Shown here piece by piece: positions 17,505-26,731 of a stretch of 28,068 nucleotides of DNA (position 1 is the stretch's first letter; every line of letters begins with the position of its first letter). Source of the DNA: Rhodoferax sp. (GTDB lineage: Bacteria > Pseudomonadota > Gammaproteobacteria > Burkholderiales > Burkholderiaceae_C); the NCBI GenBank assembly GCA_016463455.1, contig JAEMRG010000002.1:1-28068 (forward strand), read 5' to 3'. The notes beneath the pieces were generated by a model, which saw nothing but the letters and a program-made list of their open reading frames with translations, did no database searches and had not been told where the DNA came from. The translations under genes were made by a program, and so were the position numbers.

Positions 17505-18023
17505 GCCGCTGCCACCTGCATCCAGGTAGGTTAGGTACACGCGCAGCTCAAATTCCAGTTGGTGGTAGCGCGGCTCCATGTGTTCGCACAGCTGGTAGAA
17601 ACTTTTGTCGTGGTCTTTCTCGCGCAAATGGGCCAGCTCGTGGACCACAATCATGCGCAAAAAGTCTTCAGGCGCCGCCTTAAAAATGCTGGCAATGCGC
17701 AGCTCGTGCTTAGTCTTGAGCTTGGCGCCCTGTACCCGTGAAATACGGGTGTGCGTTCCAAGCGCATGGGCAATCACTTGCAATTTGCTGTCGTACGCCA
17801 CTTTGCTTATCGCAGCAGCACTGCGCATGCGGCTTTGCCGGATGTCTTGGACATAGGCGTACAGAGCCCCGTCGGTGCGCACCGCATGGGCCTGCGGGTA
17901 TTTGCCCAGTAACCAATCGCCCACGCTTGCGCTCTTGAGCATGGCTAGTACCTGAGATACCGTATCTGGTGGATAAGCGCGCAAATAGGGCGCTGCCACC
18001 CAGCCTGCCGTATCGGAGTTCAC
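17490..18023 (-). CDS. YgjP/SprT-like zinc metallopeptidase (DUF45, M48-like)
   Basis: Predicted metal-dependent hydrolase. The 177-residue product has the gluzincin-like motif HELAH (His128, Glu129, His132) followed by KDHDKSFYQLCEHMEP, where His138 is the likely third ligand as in YgjP/DUF45 proteins. The start is the GTG at 18023; an internal ATG (residue 28) would still keep the catalytic region, so the start is uncertain. No signal peptide is seen, so it is probably cytosolic. It lies 22 bases downstream of lysS on the same strand and probably shares its transcript. Its substrate is unknown. Confidence 0.85.
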   Translation of the reverse strand: MNSDTAGWVAAPYLRAYPPDTVSQVLAMLKSASVGDWLLGKYPQAHAVRTDGALYAYVQDIRQSRMRSAAAISKVAYDSKLQVIAHALGTHTRISRVQGAKLKTKHELRIASIFKAAPEDFLRMIVVHELAHLREKDHDKSFYQLCEHMEPRYHQLEFELRVYLTYLDAGGSGLWGR

Positions 18024-18045
18024 CGGGCCACCCGTTCGGACCGAC

Positions 18046-19593
18046 TCAGCTTTCCCGGCGCAGGGCGGGGAACAAAATCACATCACGGATGCTGGGGCTG
18101 TCAGTGAGCAGCATCATCAGTCGGTCAATGCCGATACCACAACCACCGGTAGGCGGCATGCCGTATTCCAGGGCACGTACAAAGTCGTGGTCATAAAACA
18201 TGGCCTCGTCGTCGCCACCGTCTTTGGCGCTGACTTGGGCAGCGAAGCGTGCAGCCTGGTCTTGCGCATCGTTGAGCTCGCTAAAGCCGTTGCCAAATTC
18301 CCGGCCGGTGACATACAGCTCGAAGCGTTCCGTCACGTCGGGCCGCGCATCACTGGCACGCGCCAGGGGCGAAATCTCGACGGGGTGTTCGCATATAAAA
18401 GTGGGTTGCCAAAGCTTGTCTTCGACATGCTCTTCAAAATACATCACTTGTAAACCCGCCAGGCTGCGCTTGGATAATTTATTTTTCGCGTCGCTCAGGC
18501 CAGCTTTACGCAAGGCTGATCGCAGCCAATCGGCATCGTTCACATTTGCGCCGGCGTCGGTGTATTTTTCGATCGCTTCTAATATCGTCAAACGCTCAAA
18601 GGGTGCAGCCAGGTCCACCGGTTTTCCGCCATAACTTAGGGCGAGTGAGCCTACCGCTTTGAGTGCGGCATCGCGCACCAATTTCTCGGTGAACTCCATG
18701 AGGTCGCGGTAATTCCAATAGGCCGCGTAAAACTCCATCATGGTGAATTCGGGGTTATGGCGTACCGAAATACCTTCGTTGCGAAAGTTGCGGTTGATTT
18801 CAAACACCCGGTCAAAGCCGCCGACGATCAAGCGCTTGAGATAAAGCTCGGGCGCAATGCGCAAAAACATTTGCTGGTCTAACGCATTGTGGTGCGTCGT
18901 AAAGGGTTTGGCGTTGGCACCACCGGGGATGGGGTGCAACATCGGCGTCTCCACTTCGAGAAAGCCGTGTTGCACCATGAAGGCGCGGATGCTGCTCACC
19001 GCAGTGCTACGCGCCACAAAGCGCTTGCGGGCCGCTTGATCGGTCATCAGGTCGATGTAGCGCTGGCGGTATTTCACTTCCTGGTCATGGATGCCATGAA
19101 ATTTGTCTGGCATGGGACGCAAGCTTTTCGTCAACAGCCGCACCTCCTTGGCATGCACCGACAGTTCGCCCGTTTTGGTTTTGAATAGGTACCCGGTGGC
19201 CGCGACGATATCGCCCAAATCCCAGTGCTTGAAGTCCTCATAGCGTTCAGCCCCGACTTCTTCGCCCTTGACATAGACCTGAATCCGCCCGTTGCTCGGT
19301 CCGAAGGAAGCATCTTGCAAAGTGCAGAAACTGGCCTTGCCCATGACGCGTTTGAGCATCATGCGTCCGGCAACCTTTACCTCAAGGTTCAGACTTTGTA
19401 GTTCTTCGGCTGTCTTATCGTCGTACAAAGCAAACACATTGGCTGCTACCTGGTCCGGCGCAAAGTCATTGGGGAAGGCCGGTCCCAGACCCTGGGCTTG
19501 GCGCTCGCGCAGGGTTTTAAGCTTTTCGCGCCGTTCCAAAATAAGCTGGTTTTCGTCGATAGGTGCTGCTGGCGGCGTGGTGACTTCGGACAT
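18046..19593 (-). CDS. lysS: Lysyl-tRNA synthetase (class II)
   Basis: Charges tRNA(Lys). The 515-residue product has an N-terminal OB-fold anticodon-binding domain (about residues 60-170, with VKVAGRMMLKRVMGKASFCTLQ in segments), class II motif 2 around FEINRNFRNEGISVRHNPEF, MEFYAAYWNYRDLM, and motif 3 GCGIGIDRLMMLLTDSPSIRD near the C-terminus. Length is close to the 505 residues of E. coli LysS. The ATG at 19593 is the first suitable start. A 148-base divergent region separates it from yggT; a possible -10 lies at 19664-19669. Confidence 0.97.
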   Translation of the reverse strand: MSEVTTPPAAPIDENQLILERREKLKTLRERQAQGLGPAFPNDFAPDQVAANVFALYDDKTAEELQSLNLEVKVAGRMMLKRVMGKASFCTLQDASFGPSNGRIQVYVKGEEVGAERYEDFKHWDLGDIVAATGYLFKTKTGELSVHAKEVRLLTKSLRPMPDKFHGIHDQEVKYRQRYIDLMTDQAARKRFVARSTAVSSIRAFMVQHGFLEVETPMLHPIPGGANAKPFTTHHNALDQQMFLRIAPELYLKRLIVGGFDRVFEINRNFRNEGISVRHNPEFTMMEFYAAYWNYRDLMEFTEKLVRDAALKAVGSLALSYGGKPVDLAAPFERLTILEAIEKYTDAGANVNDADWLRSALRKAGLSDAKNKLSKRSLAGLQVMYFEEHVEDKLWQPTFICEHPVEISPLARASDARPDVTERFELYVTGREFGNGFSELNDAQDQAARFAAQVSAKDGGDDEAMFYDHDFVRALEYGMPPTGGCGIGIDRLMMLLTDSPSIRDVILFPALRRES

Positions 19594-19663
19594 GTGTGTG
19601 CGCTAAAGAGAGAAAAAATGCGGGCCGCTTGGTGCTGTAGTTCGGCTGCAGGGCGAACAGAGG

Positions 19664-19669
19664 ATTCTA
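19664..19669 (-). promoter_or_regulatory. Possible -10 box for lysS
   Basis: On the minus strand this reads TAGAAT (five of six matches to the sigma-70 -10), about 70 bases before the lysS ATG. No matching -35 is visible. A second candidate, GATAAT with an upstream TG, is a little further upstream. Both lie in the 148-base divergent region between lysS and the YggT gene. Confidence 0.25.
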
Positions 19670-19741
19670 AGAGCCCGCCGCTGGCGATTATCATCGCGCC
19701 TACTTCTTGCAAATGGCTCGCTGCGCGCGCTGCTTATTGAC

Positions 19742-20311
19742 ATGCCTTACCAAATTGTTTCGATGGTGTTGGACCTTGTCGTCGGTGTAATCGGCGGGGC
19801 GTGTTTGCTGCGTCTGTATATGCAACAGCAGCGCATCCCGATGTCGGCGCGGGCCGGCAACCCGATTGGCCCTTTTTTATTTGCCATTAGCGATTGGATC
19901 GTGTTGCCGCTGCGGCGCGTGTTGCCGGGTTTGGCTTTTTTGGACCTGGCCAGTTTGCTTGCCGCGTATGTATTGGAATTAGCGCAATATTCACTTCTTT
20001 GGTTGATTCAAGGCATGCCCTACGGCTATGGCGCGGTGGCCGGCTTGGCGGGAGTAGGGCTGCTGCGCTTGGCCCTTTCGGGCATGACGGCCATGGTCTT
20101 TGTTTACGCGCTGTTGTCTTGGGTGCAGTCCGCCTCACCCCTGTCGGATTTGCTGGACCGCCTGGTAGCGCCCCTGCTGTCGCCTATTCGCCGTTACCTG
20201 CCCTTGGTCGGCGGGGTGGATTTATCCCCCTTGGCTTTGCTGCTGGCGCTGCAAATCGCTGGCTTGCTGATCCATCCGCTCGATAGCGCGGTCTTGATGC
20301 TTTTGGCTTGA
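19742..20311 (+). CDS. YggT family integral membrane protein
   Basis: A 189-residue hydrophobic protein with about five predicted membrane segments and two YggT units. The first covers roughly residues 5-85 (VVGVIGGACLLRLYMQ, then NPIGPFLFAISDWIVLPLRRVLPG). The second covers roughly residues 95-185 (VFVYALLSWVQS, then LVAPLLSPIRRYLPLVGGVDLSPLALLLAL). The family has been linked to osmotic stress tolerance and, as Ycf19, to chloroplasts; its molecular role is not established. It is the only plus-strand gene in the right half, divergent from lysS and convergent with accD, which ends 26 bases away. Confidence 0.9.
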   Translation: MPYQIVSMVLDLVVGVIGGACLLRLYMQQQRIPMSARAGNPIGPFLFAISDWIVLPLRRVLPGLAFLDLASLLAAYVLELAQYSLLWLIQGMPYGYGAVAGLAGVGLLRLALSGMTAMVFVYALLSWVQSASPLSDLLDRLVAPLLSPIRRYLPLVGGVDLSPLALLLALQIAGLLIHPLDSAVLMLLA

Positions 20312-20337
20312 CGCGGCGTGCCGCCGCAATCGCAGAT

Positions 20338-21210
20338 TTAAATCACCGCATCCGTGGGATGGCGCTGCAACATGGCCAAGGCTTCGGCCACCGTTTTGCG
20401 CATTTCGCGGCGGTCGCAAATCAGGTCAATCGCGCCCTTGGTTTGCAAAAACTCCGAGCGCTGAAAACCCTCGGGCAGGGTGACCCGTACCGTGGACTCA
20501 ATCACCCGTGGGCCAGCAAAACCGATTAAGGCCTTAGGCTCTGCAATGACGATGTCACCTAAGAAGGCAAAGCCGGCGCTCACGCCGCCCATGGTCGGGT
20601 CGGTGAGCACGCTGATATAGGGCAATCCGCTTTTGGCCAGGCGCGTGAGCGAGGCATTGGTTTTGGCCATTTGCATCAGGCTGAGCAAGCCCTCCTGCAT
20701 ACGGGCGCCACCGGTCGCGGTAAAGCACAAAAAGGCGGATCTTTGCTCCATCGCCGCCTGCACACCGCGCACAAAGCGCTCGCCCACCACCGAGCCCATA
20801 CTGCCGCCCATAAACTCAAATTCAAAGCAGGCCGCCACAACGCCAATGCCATGCACCGAACCGCCTATAACGATCAGCGCGTCGGTCTCGTTGGTGTTTT
20901 CTAGGGCTTCTTTCAGGCGTTCGGGGTATTTGCGGCTGTCCTTAAATTTGAGTGCATCCACTGGCAGCACTTCCTGACCAATTTCAAAGCGACCTTCGTT
21001 GTCCAAAAAGGCGTCCAGCCGCGCCCTCGCACCGATGCGGTGGTGGTGGCTGCAGGTGGGACAGACGTTAAGGTTTTGCTCTAAATCCGACTTATAAAGC
21101 ACGGTTTCACAGCCCGGGCACTTAACCCAGAGCCCTTCGGGCACGGTGCGACGATCGGCCGGGTCGGTTTGCTCAATCTTGGCAGGTAGCAGTTTTTCAA
21201 GCCAACTCAT
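20338..21210 (-). CDS. accD: Acetyl-CoA carboxylase carboxyltransferase subunit beta
   Basis: Beta subunit of the carboxyltransferase half of acetyl-CoA carboxylase, the first step of fatty acid synthesis; it acts with AccA. The 290-residue product has the N-terminal zinc ribbon (Cys31, Cys34, Cys50, Cys53 in CPGC and CPTC) and the crotonase-like carboxyltransferase domain with FTATGGARMQEG, LTDPTMGGVSAGFAFLGD and GFAGPRVIE. It is the last gene of the asd-to-accD minus-strand run, 51 bases after trpA. Location next to trpA is usual in Burkholderiales. The neighbour folC, often downstream, is not present here. Confidence 0.97.
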   Translation of the reverse strand: MSWLEKLLPAKIEQTDPADRRTVPEGLWVKCPGCETVLYKSDLEQNLNVCPTCSHHHRIGARARLDAFLDNEGRFEIGQEVLPVDALKFKDSRKYPERLKEALENTNETDALIVIGGSVHGIGVVAACFEFEFMGGSMGSVVGERFVRGVQAAMEQRSAFLCFTATGGARMQEGLLSLMQMAKTNASLTRLAKSGLPYISVLTDPTMGGVSAGFAFLGDIVIAEPKALIGFAGPRVIESTVRVTLPEGFQRSEFLQTKGAIDLICDRREMRKTVAEALAMLQRHPTDAVI

Positions 21211-21235
21211 AGTCTTACTCCGTGTTTCGCATGCC

Positions 21236-21259
21236 CAGGGCTTGCAAGTGCAAACCCTG
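21236..21259 (-). other. Strong stem-loop in the trpA-accD gap
   Basis: On the minus strand CAGGGTTTGC pairs with GCAAGCCCTG around an ACTT loop: ten pairs, one of them a G-U pair that works only in the minus-strand RNA. It starts two bases after the trpA stop codon. No T-run follows, so it is more likely an mRNA-stabilising or processing element than an intrinsic terminator. Confidence 0.5.
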
Positions 21260-21261
21260 CA

Positions 21262-22079
21262 TCAAGCATCCATGGCCTCGCGCACTTCGCGCAAAAACGC
21301 CTGGGCCGTGGGCGCCACTGTATCGCGCGCTGCATTTTCAATCAATTGAATCATTTTGCTGCCGATCACCACCGCATCGGCCACTTGGGCAATGGTTGCG
21401 GCAGTAGCGCCGTCGCGTATGCCAAAACCCACGCCCACTGGAATTTTGATATGGCGGCGGATGCGCGGCAACATGGCACCGACGGCGTCGGTGTCCAGCG
21501 TGCCCGCACCGGTCACGCCCTTGAGCGAGACGTAATACACATAACCGCTGGCAACTGCCGCCACCTGGGCCATGCGTTCCTCGGTGCTGGTCGGCGCCAG
21601 TAAAAATATCAAATCCATATGCTTGGCACGCAGTTGGGCAGCAAAGTCTATGCATTCTTCGGGCGGGTAATCCACCACCAGCACCCCGTCCACCCCGACG
21701 CGCGCCGCATCTTGGACAAAGGGGCTGTCCACGCCGGATGCGGCATGGCGCTGGTCGTAGCGCTCTATGGGGTTGGCATAGCCCATGAGCACCACCGGCG
21801 TGTGGCTGTTGCTCAGCCGAAATTGGCGCACCATCTCCAGCACCTGCACCATACCGATACCCATGGACAGCGCCTTGTCGCCTGAGCGCTGGATGACCGG
21901 GCCGTCGGCGCTGGGGTCGGAGAAGGGGACGCCTAGTTCGATGACATCGGCCCCGGCGGACACCATGGCATGCATGAGCTCCGGCGTCACATCTGCGTAG
22001 GGGAATCCTGCGGTGACATAGGGGATCAGGGCTTTGCGGCCTTGGGCGGCTAAGTTGGCAAAAGTGCTCTGGATGCGGC

Positions 22080-22083
<4 letters not shown>
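21262..22083 (-). CDS. trpA: Tryptophan synthase alpha chain
   Basis: Cleaves indole-3-glycerol phosphate to indole, which passes to TrpB. The start is taken as the ATG at 22083, giving 273 residues beginning MSRIQSTFANLAAQGRKALI; a longer frame to 22164 lies inside trpB. The catalytic acids are visible in DVIELGVPFSDPSADGPVIQ (Glu) and VLVVDYPPEE (Asp); the phosphate-binding segment GVGFGIRDG is also present. The start overlaps the trpB stop as ATGA (4 bases), so translation is probably coupled, keeping the two subunits in balance. Confidence 0.97.
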
Positions 22084-23381
<1,298 letters not shown>

Positions 23382-23383
23382 GC

Positions 23384-24103
23384 TCAATTCAATCCTGTAA
23401 GGCGTTGGTCGGCGGCACGAACGGCGGCGACAAACTGATTCATTTTTTCGGAGTCCTTAATGCCCTTGAGGGTCCCGCCCCCAGGCGCATCGACTTCCAC
23501 TGCGGAACTGACGTCCACGGCCAGCGATTTACAGCGCGGCCGTAGCAGGGCGATGCCGTCGCCCACGTTTGCAGCAGTGAGTCCACCACTCAAGACGAGG
23601 TGAGCGTTGACGCTTGGAGGAAGCAGTGACCAATTGAATGCCTTACCGCCGCCGCCGAACTCCTCGACATGGGCGTCGAGCAGGATGGCTTGGGCTTGGG
23701 AGTAATCGAAAGCGTATTTTACGAGGTCAAAGTCCGCCCCTGCCGGGCCGGTGGGAATGCGTGCCGCGCGCAAGAAAGGGCGCTTATCGGCCCCTGCCAG
23801 CAGAATGCAGGTCTGGGGGCTTTCGTCGCCGTGCAATTGCAGCAGCGCCGTGGGTATCAAGGTGCAAGCGGCGGCGACATCGCCGGGTTCAGGATTGACA
23901 AACAGCAGTACTGGCGTAACAAAGGGCGGCAGCAACTGCGCCAGTTGGGCGGCACGAGCTGCGCTGACGGCACGCGGGCTTTTGGCGTACAACACAAAGC
24001 CTATCGCGTCGACGCCGGCTGCGACCGCGGTCCGTACGTCTTGCTCACGGGTCAGACCGCAAACCTTAATGCGGGTGCGTTGGGCGGGGAGGTGTGTGTT
24101 CAT
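23384..24103 (-). CDS. trpF: Phosphoribosylanthranilate isomerase
   Basis: Converts N-(5-phosphoribosyl)anthranilate to the carboxyphenylamino-deoxyribulose phosphate in tryptophan synthesis. ATG 24103 is preferred, giving 239 residues and an ATGA overlap with the truA stop; an upstream TTG at 24112 is possible. The TIM barrel shows the N-terminal catalytic Cys in KVCGLTREQDV, the Asp region LLDAHVEEFGGGGKAF, LVLSGGLTAANV, and VDVSSAVEVDAPGG. Order trpF-trpB-trpA after truA is the usual Burkholderiales arrangement; trpE, trpD and trpC must lie elsewhere. Confidence 0.96.
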   Translation of the reverse strand: MNTHLPAQRTRIKVCGLTREQDVRTAVAAGVDAIGFVLYAKSPRAVSAARAAQLAQLLPPFVTPVLLFVNPEPGDVAAACTLIPTALLQLHGDESPQTCILLAGADKRPFLRAARIPTGPAGADFDLVKYAFDYSQAQAILLDAHVEEFGGGGKAFNWSLLPPSVNAHLVLSGGLTAANVGDGIALLRPRCKSLAVDVSSAVEVDAPGGGTLKGIKDSEKMNQFVAAVRAADQRLTGLN

Positions 24104-24882
24104 GGCAGCCAATCATACGCAGGCGTGTGTTCGGGCATGCCGAAGTGGGGGGCATAACGGGGCCCCAGAAAATACAGCCCTGCCGGGGAAAAAGTGGGTG
24201 CGGCTTGCTTGCGGTCGCGCGCCTGCAAGACCGCATCCATCCACTCCGGTGGTTCTAGGCCCTGGCCCACGCGAACCAGAGAGCCCATGATGTTGCGGAT
24301 CATGTGGTGCAAAAAGGCGCTCGCCTCGAAGTCGATACGCCAATAGGCGCCGCGTTGCACCATGTCGATGCGCAGCAGGTTTTTGACCGGCGAGACCGCC
24401 TGGCATTCCGAGGCGCGAAAAGAGCTGAAATCGTGTTCCCCCAGCAGGTAAGCCGCCGCCCGGCCCATGGCGGCGCCGTCCAGCGGCCTAAAGCTCCAGC
24501 CTACGCGGCCCGCTTCCAGGGCGGGCCGCACTTCGGACTGGCGCAGCACATAGGCATAGCGCCGGCTCTGCGCGCTGGCGCGGCAGTGAAAATCAGGCGG
24601 CGCGGGCAGGGCCCATTCAACCGCGATATCGCTGGGCAACTTGCTATTGGTGCCACGCACCCAAGCGTGCTTGCTGCGCTCAACCGGGCTTTCAAAATGC
24701 ACCACCTGCATCAGGGCGTGCACCCCTGCGTCGGTGCGTCCGGCGCACAGCGTGGAAATGCGTGCGCCGGTGAATGCAGCTAGCGCGGCTTCCAGTCGGT
24801 CCTGCACGGTACGCCCGGAGGACTGACTTTGCCACCCCTGATAGGGCAAGCCGTTATAGCTGAGGCCCAAAACCATGCGCAT
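24100..24882 (-). CDS. truA: tRNA pseudouridine(38-40) synthase TruA
   Basis: Forms pseudouridine at positions 38-40 of the tRNA anticodon arm. The ATG at 24882 has AGGG seven bases upstream and yields 260 residues beginning MRMVLGLSYNGLPYQGWQSQ. A TTG at 24903 would add seven residues. The catalytic Asp51 is in CAGRTDAGVHA; other family segments are FSSFRASECQ and HHMIRNIMGSLVRVG. It begins 34 bases after fimV and overlaps trpF by 4 bases. Confidence 0.96.
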   Translation of the reverse strand: MRMVLGLSYNGLPYQGWQSQSSGRTVQDRLEAALAAFTGARISTLCAGRTDAGVHALMQVVHFESPVERSKHAWVRGTNSKLPSDIAVEWALPAPPDFHCRASAQSRRYAYVLRQSEVRPALEAGRVGWSFRPLDGAAMGRAAAYLLGEHDFSSFRASECQAVSPVKNLLRIDMVQRGAYWRIDFEASAFLHHMIRNIMGSLVRVGQGLEPPEWMDAVLQARDRKQAAPTFSPAGLYFLGPRYAPHFGMPEHTPAYDWLP

Positions 24883-24916
24883 CGTTAGGCCCTGATGCGG
24901 CAAGCCGAGAAGTGCA

Positions 24917-26581
24917 TCACTTGAGTTTTGCCATCAGGATTAGGGCATTTTTCCGCTGCGCGTCCGAACCCTTGGCAATGACTTCGTCCAAGAGGCTGCT
25001 CGCGCCTTGCAGCTCGCCGATTTCGATAAATTGTTGTGCCAATTCCATGGAGGTGTCCAACTGCTCTGAAAAGCTTTTCGTCTGTGGAGAAGGTGAAGCT
25101 GCCATGTCCAATGACAGGGCGTCCAAGTCAAATGCCATGGGGTCGGATGCTTGGGTTTTTGGGCCGGTGGCTACGCCTTCTCCACCCTCGCTGAAGGATA
25201 GCACGGGGTCTATGCCCGGCGCTGCGCTGGCCTTCGTGGCTAGCGGGCCCGCCGCAGCGGTATGGGGGTAGCGTGGATTGCTAGCTTCCATGGATTGCGC
25301 TAGCGCCTGAATCTGAGTCCAAGCCGCACTCCCGGAGTCTGCCAGCGCTTGCACTTGCTTGGCGCAAATGGCGAATTTGGTGATGTCCTGGCGCGCGGCA
25401 TAGATTTCCGCCAACTTCAGATGGATCGCCACGCGTTGGGGGTCTTGGGCCAAGCCTTCGCGTAATATTTCTTCCGCTGGCTCGTCTTTGCCGTAGGCCA
25501 AATAGACGTCTGCCTCGGCTAAGGGATCCAACTCGGTGGCCAATATGGTGTCCTGCACCTGCATCCGCCCGTTGGATGCGCTGCTTGCCACTGGGCCGCC
25601 GCCATAGGCCGCGCTATTGGCCTCTGTGTTCATGGCCCACTGGGCCAACTTGTTCTCTGCGGCAACATGCCCTTGTGTTTGTGCTCTGTGTGGCTTGCGC
25701 TTGCGGACCCAAAAAATCGCCCCGGCACCTGCGCCCATGGCACCAAGGCCAATGAGCAGCACTCCGAGTGAATCTAAAAGTGCTTCAGGCACCGAGCCTG
25801 GCAAATGGGTCTCCGCGCCCAAGGGGGTAGGAATGGACACTACTTTTTCCGAGGCCTTAGACGCTGGAGTTGCTCCCGCGTCCAACGCGTTTGGAAGGGT
25901 GGCACGCATTGGCGCTACAAGGGCTACAGCCGTATTTTGGGTATCCGTCGGGCCCGGTGCGTTGGCTTGCTGGATGTGTTTGGCCCCAGCAGGCGCTTGA
26001 CCTCGGTTTTCTGTAGTGCGTTTTTTGGTCTGTGCACCTGCTAATTGGTTTGTGCTGACAGGCGGCAGGGCGGTGGCTTCTAAGGTTTGAACTGCGCCAA
26101 GTGCAGAGCTGCTGCTCAGCGCATTGCGCTCTGCTACGTCGGGTGCCGGTACAAGGCCATCCTCTAGCGGCGGGAGATCCAACAGCAGACGGTAGGGACG
26201 AAGCAGATGGGTGGCGCTGGAAGACACTTCAATGACCAGATCGACAAAGGGCTCGGCAATGGGGCGTAGGCTGCGCAGCTTAATGAAGCGCGTCCCACTG
26301 GGGCGGCGTAGTAATTCGATGTGTACGTCGCCGATGGACTGCTGGTAGTCCATATTGAGATCAGAAAATTTTTTTGGATCCGCGATGCGCGCTTTAAGGC
26401 TTAGCTCTTCCTGCGGCATGAGGTTGAACACCTCGATCTCTGCCACCAGGTTTTGTCCAAGGTAGGACCGCACTGCGATGGGCGCCAGCGTGAGTGCATT
26501 GGCAATGCCTGCATACAGCACGCCGCTGAAGCAGAAAATGGCCAGCGGCAGATGCACCGCCAAAGAGCGCGTCCAGCCCAT
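24917..26581 (-). CDS. fimV: FimV/HubP-type polar landmark and type IV pilus assembly protein
   Basis: Inner-membrane protein with a periplasmic domain; relatives organise the cell pole and aid type IV pilus assembly. The ATG at 26581 (GGGGGG seven bases upstream) gives 554 residues; a TTG at 26602 would extend it by seven. A signal peptide (residues 1-29, cleavage after ANA) is followed by the FimV N-terminal domain (30-140, GQNLVAEIEVF, LLRPYRLLLDLPP) and an Ala/Pro/Thr-rich linker. A membrane segment lies at about 268-291. A cytoplasmic TPR-like part (DPLAEADVYLAYGKDEPAEEIL) and the C-terminal FimV motif (SMELAQQFIEIGELQGASSLLDEVI) follow. It is short for the family, and no LysM motif is visible. 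Confidence 0.9.
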   Translation of the reverse strand: MGWTRSLAVHLPLAIFCFSGVLYAGIANALTLAPIAVRSYLGQNLVAEIEVFNLMPQEELSLKARIADPKKFSDLNMDYQQSIGDVHIELLRRPSGTRFIKLRSLRPIAEPFVDLVIEVSSSATHLLRPYRLLLDLPPLEDGLVPAPDVAERNALSSSSALGAVQTLEATALPPVSTNQLAGAQTKKRTTENRGQAPAGAKHIQQANAPGPTDTQNTAVALVAPMRATLPNALDAGATPASKASEKVVSIPTPLGAETHLPGSVPEALLDSLGVLLIGLGAMGAGAGAIFWVRKRKPHRAQTQGHVAAENKLAQWAMNTEANSAAYGGGPVASSASNGRMQVQDTILATELDPLAEADVYLAYGKDEPAEEILREGLAQDPQRVAIHLKLAEIYAARQDITKFAICAKQVQALADSGSAAWTQIQALAQSMEASNPRYPHTAAAGPLATKASAAPGIDPVLSFSEGGEGVATGPKTQASDPMAFDLDALSLDMAASPSPQTKSFSEQLDTSMELAQQFIEIGELQGASSLLDEVIAKGSDAQRKNALILMAKLK

Positions 26582-26599
26582 GATTAGCCCCCCAATTTG

Positions 26600-26665
26600 C
26601 AAATACCACTAAATAATTATCAAAACGGTTTCAATGCTAATTATGAATGGAAACAAATAGTTGGA
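26600..26665 (-). promoter_or_regulatory. AT-rich upstream region of fimV, possible promoter
   Basis: The 150-base gap between asd and fimV contains an AT-rich stretch, unlike its surroundings. On the minus strand it includes GATAAT (26616-26621), CATAAT and TTGAAA, but no pair at ideal spacing. fimV may therefore have its own promoter besides read-through from asd. Confidence 0.3.
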
Positions 26666-26731
26666 ATCAGGTGCTGGCGGTCTCGATGGTTTTTGATAAA
26701 TAGATGAAGTACTGCTCGCGCAGGTCGCGCA

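Noticed and set aside
20312..20337. GCGG/CCGC hairpin between yggT and accD
   Set aside because: Only four pairs and no T-run; too weak to call a bidirectional terminator.
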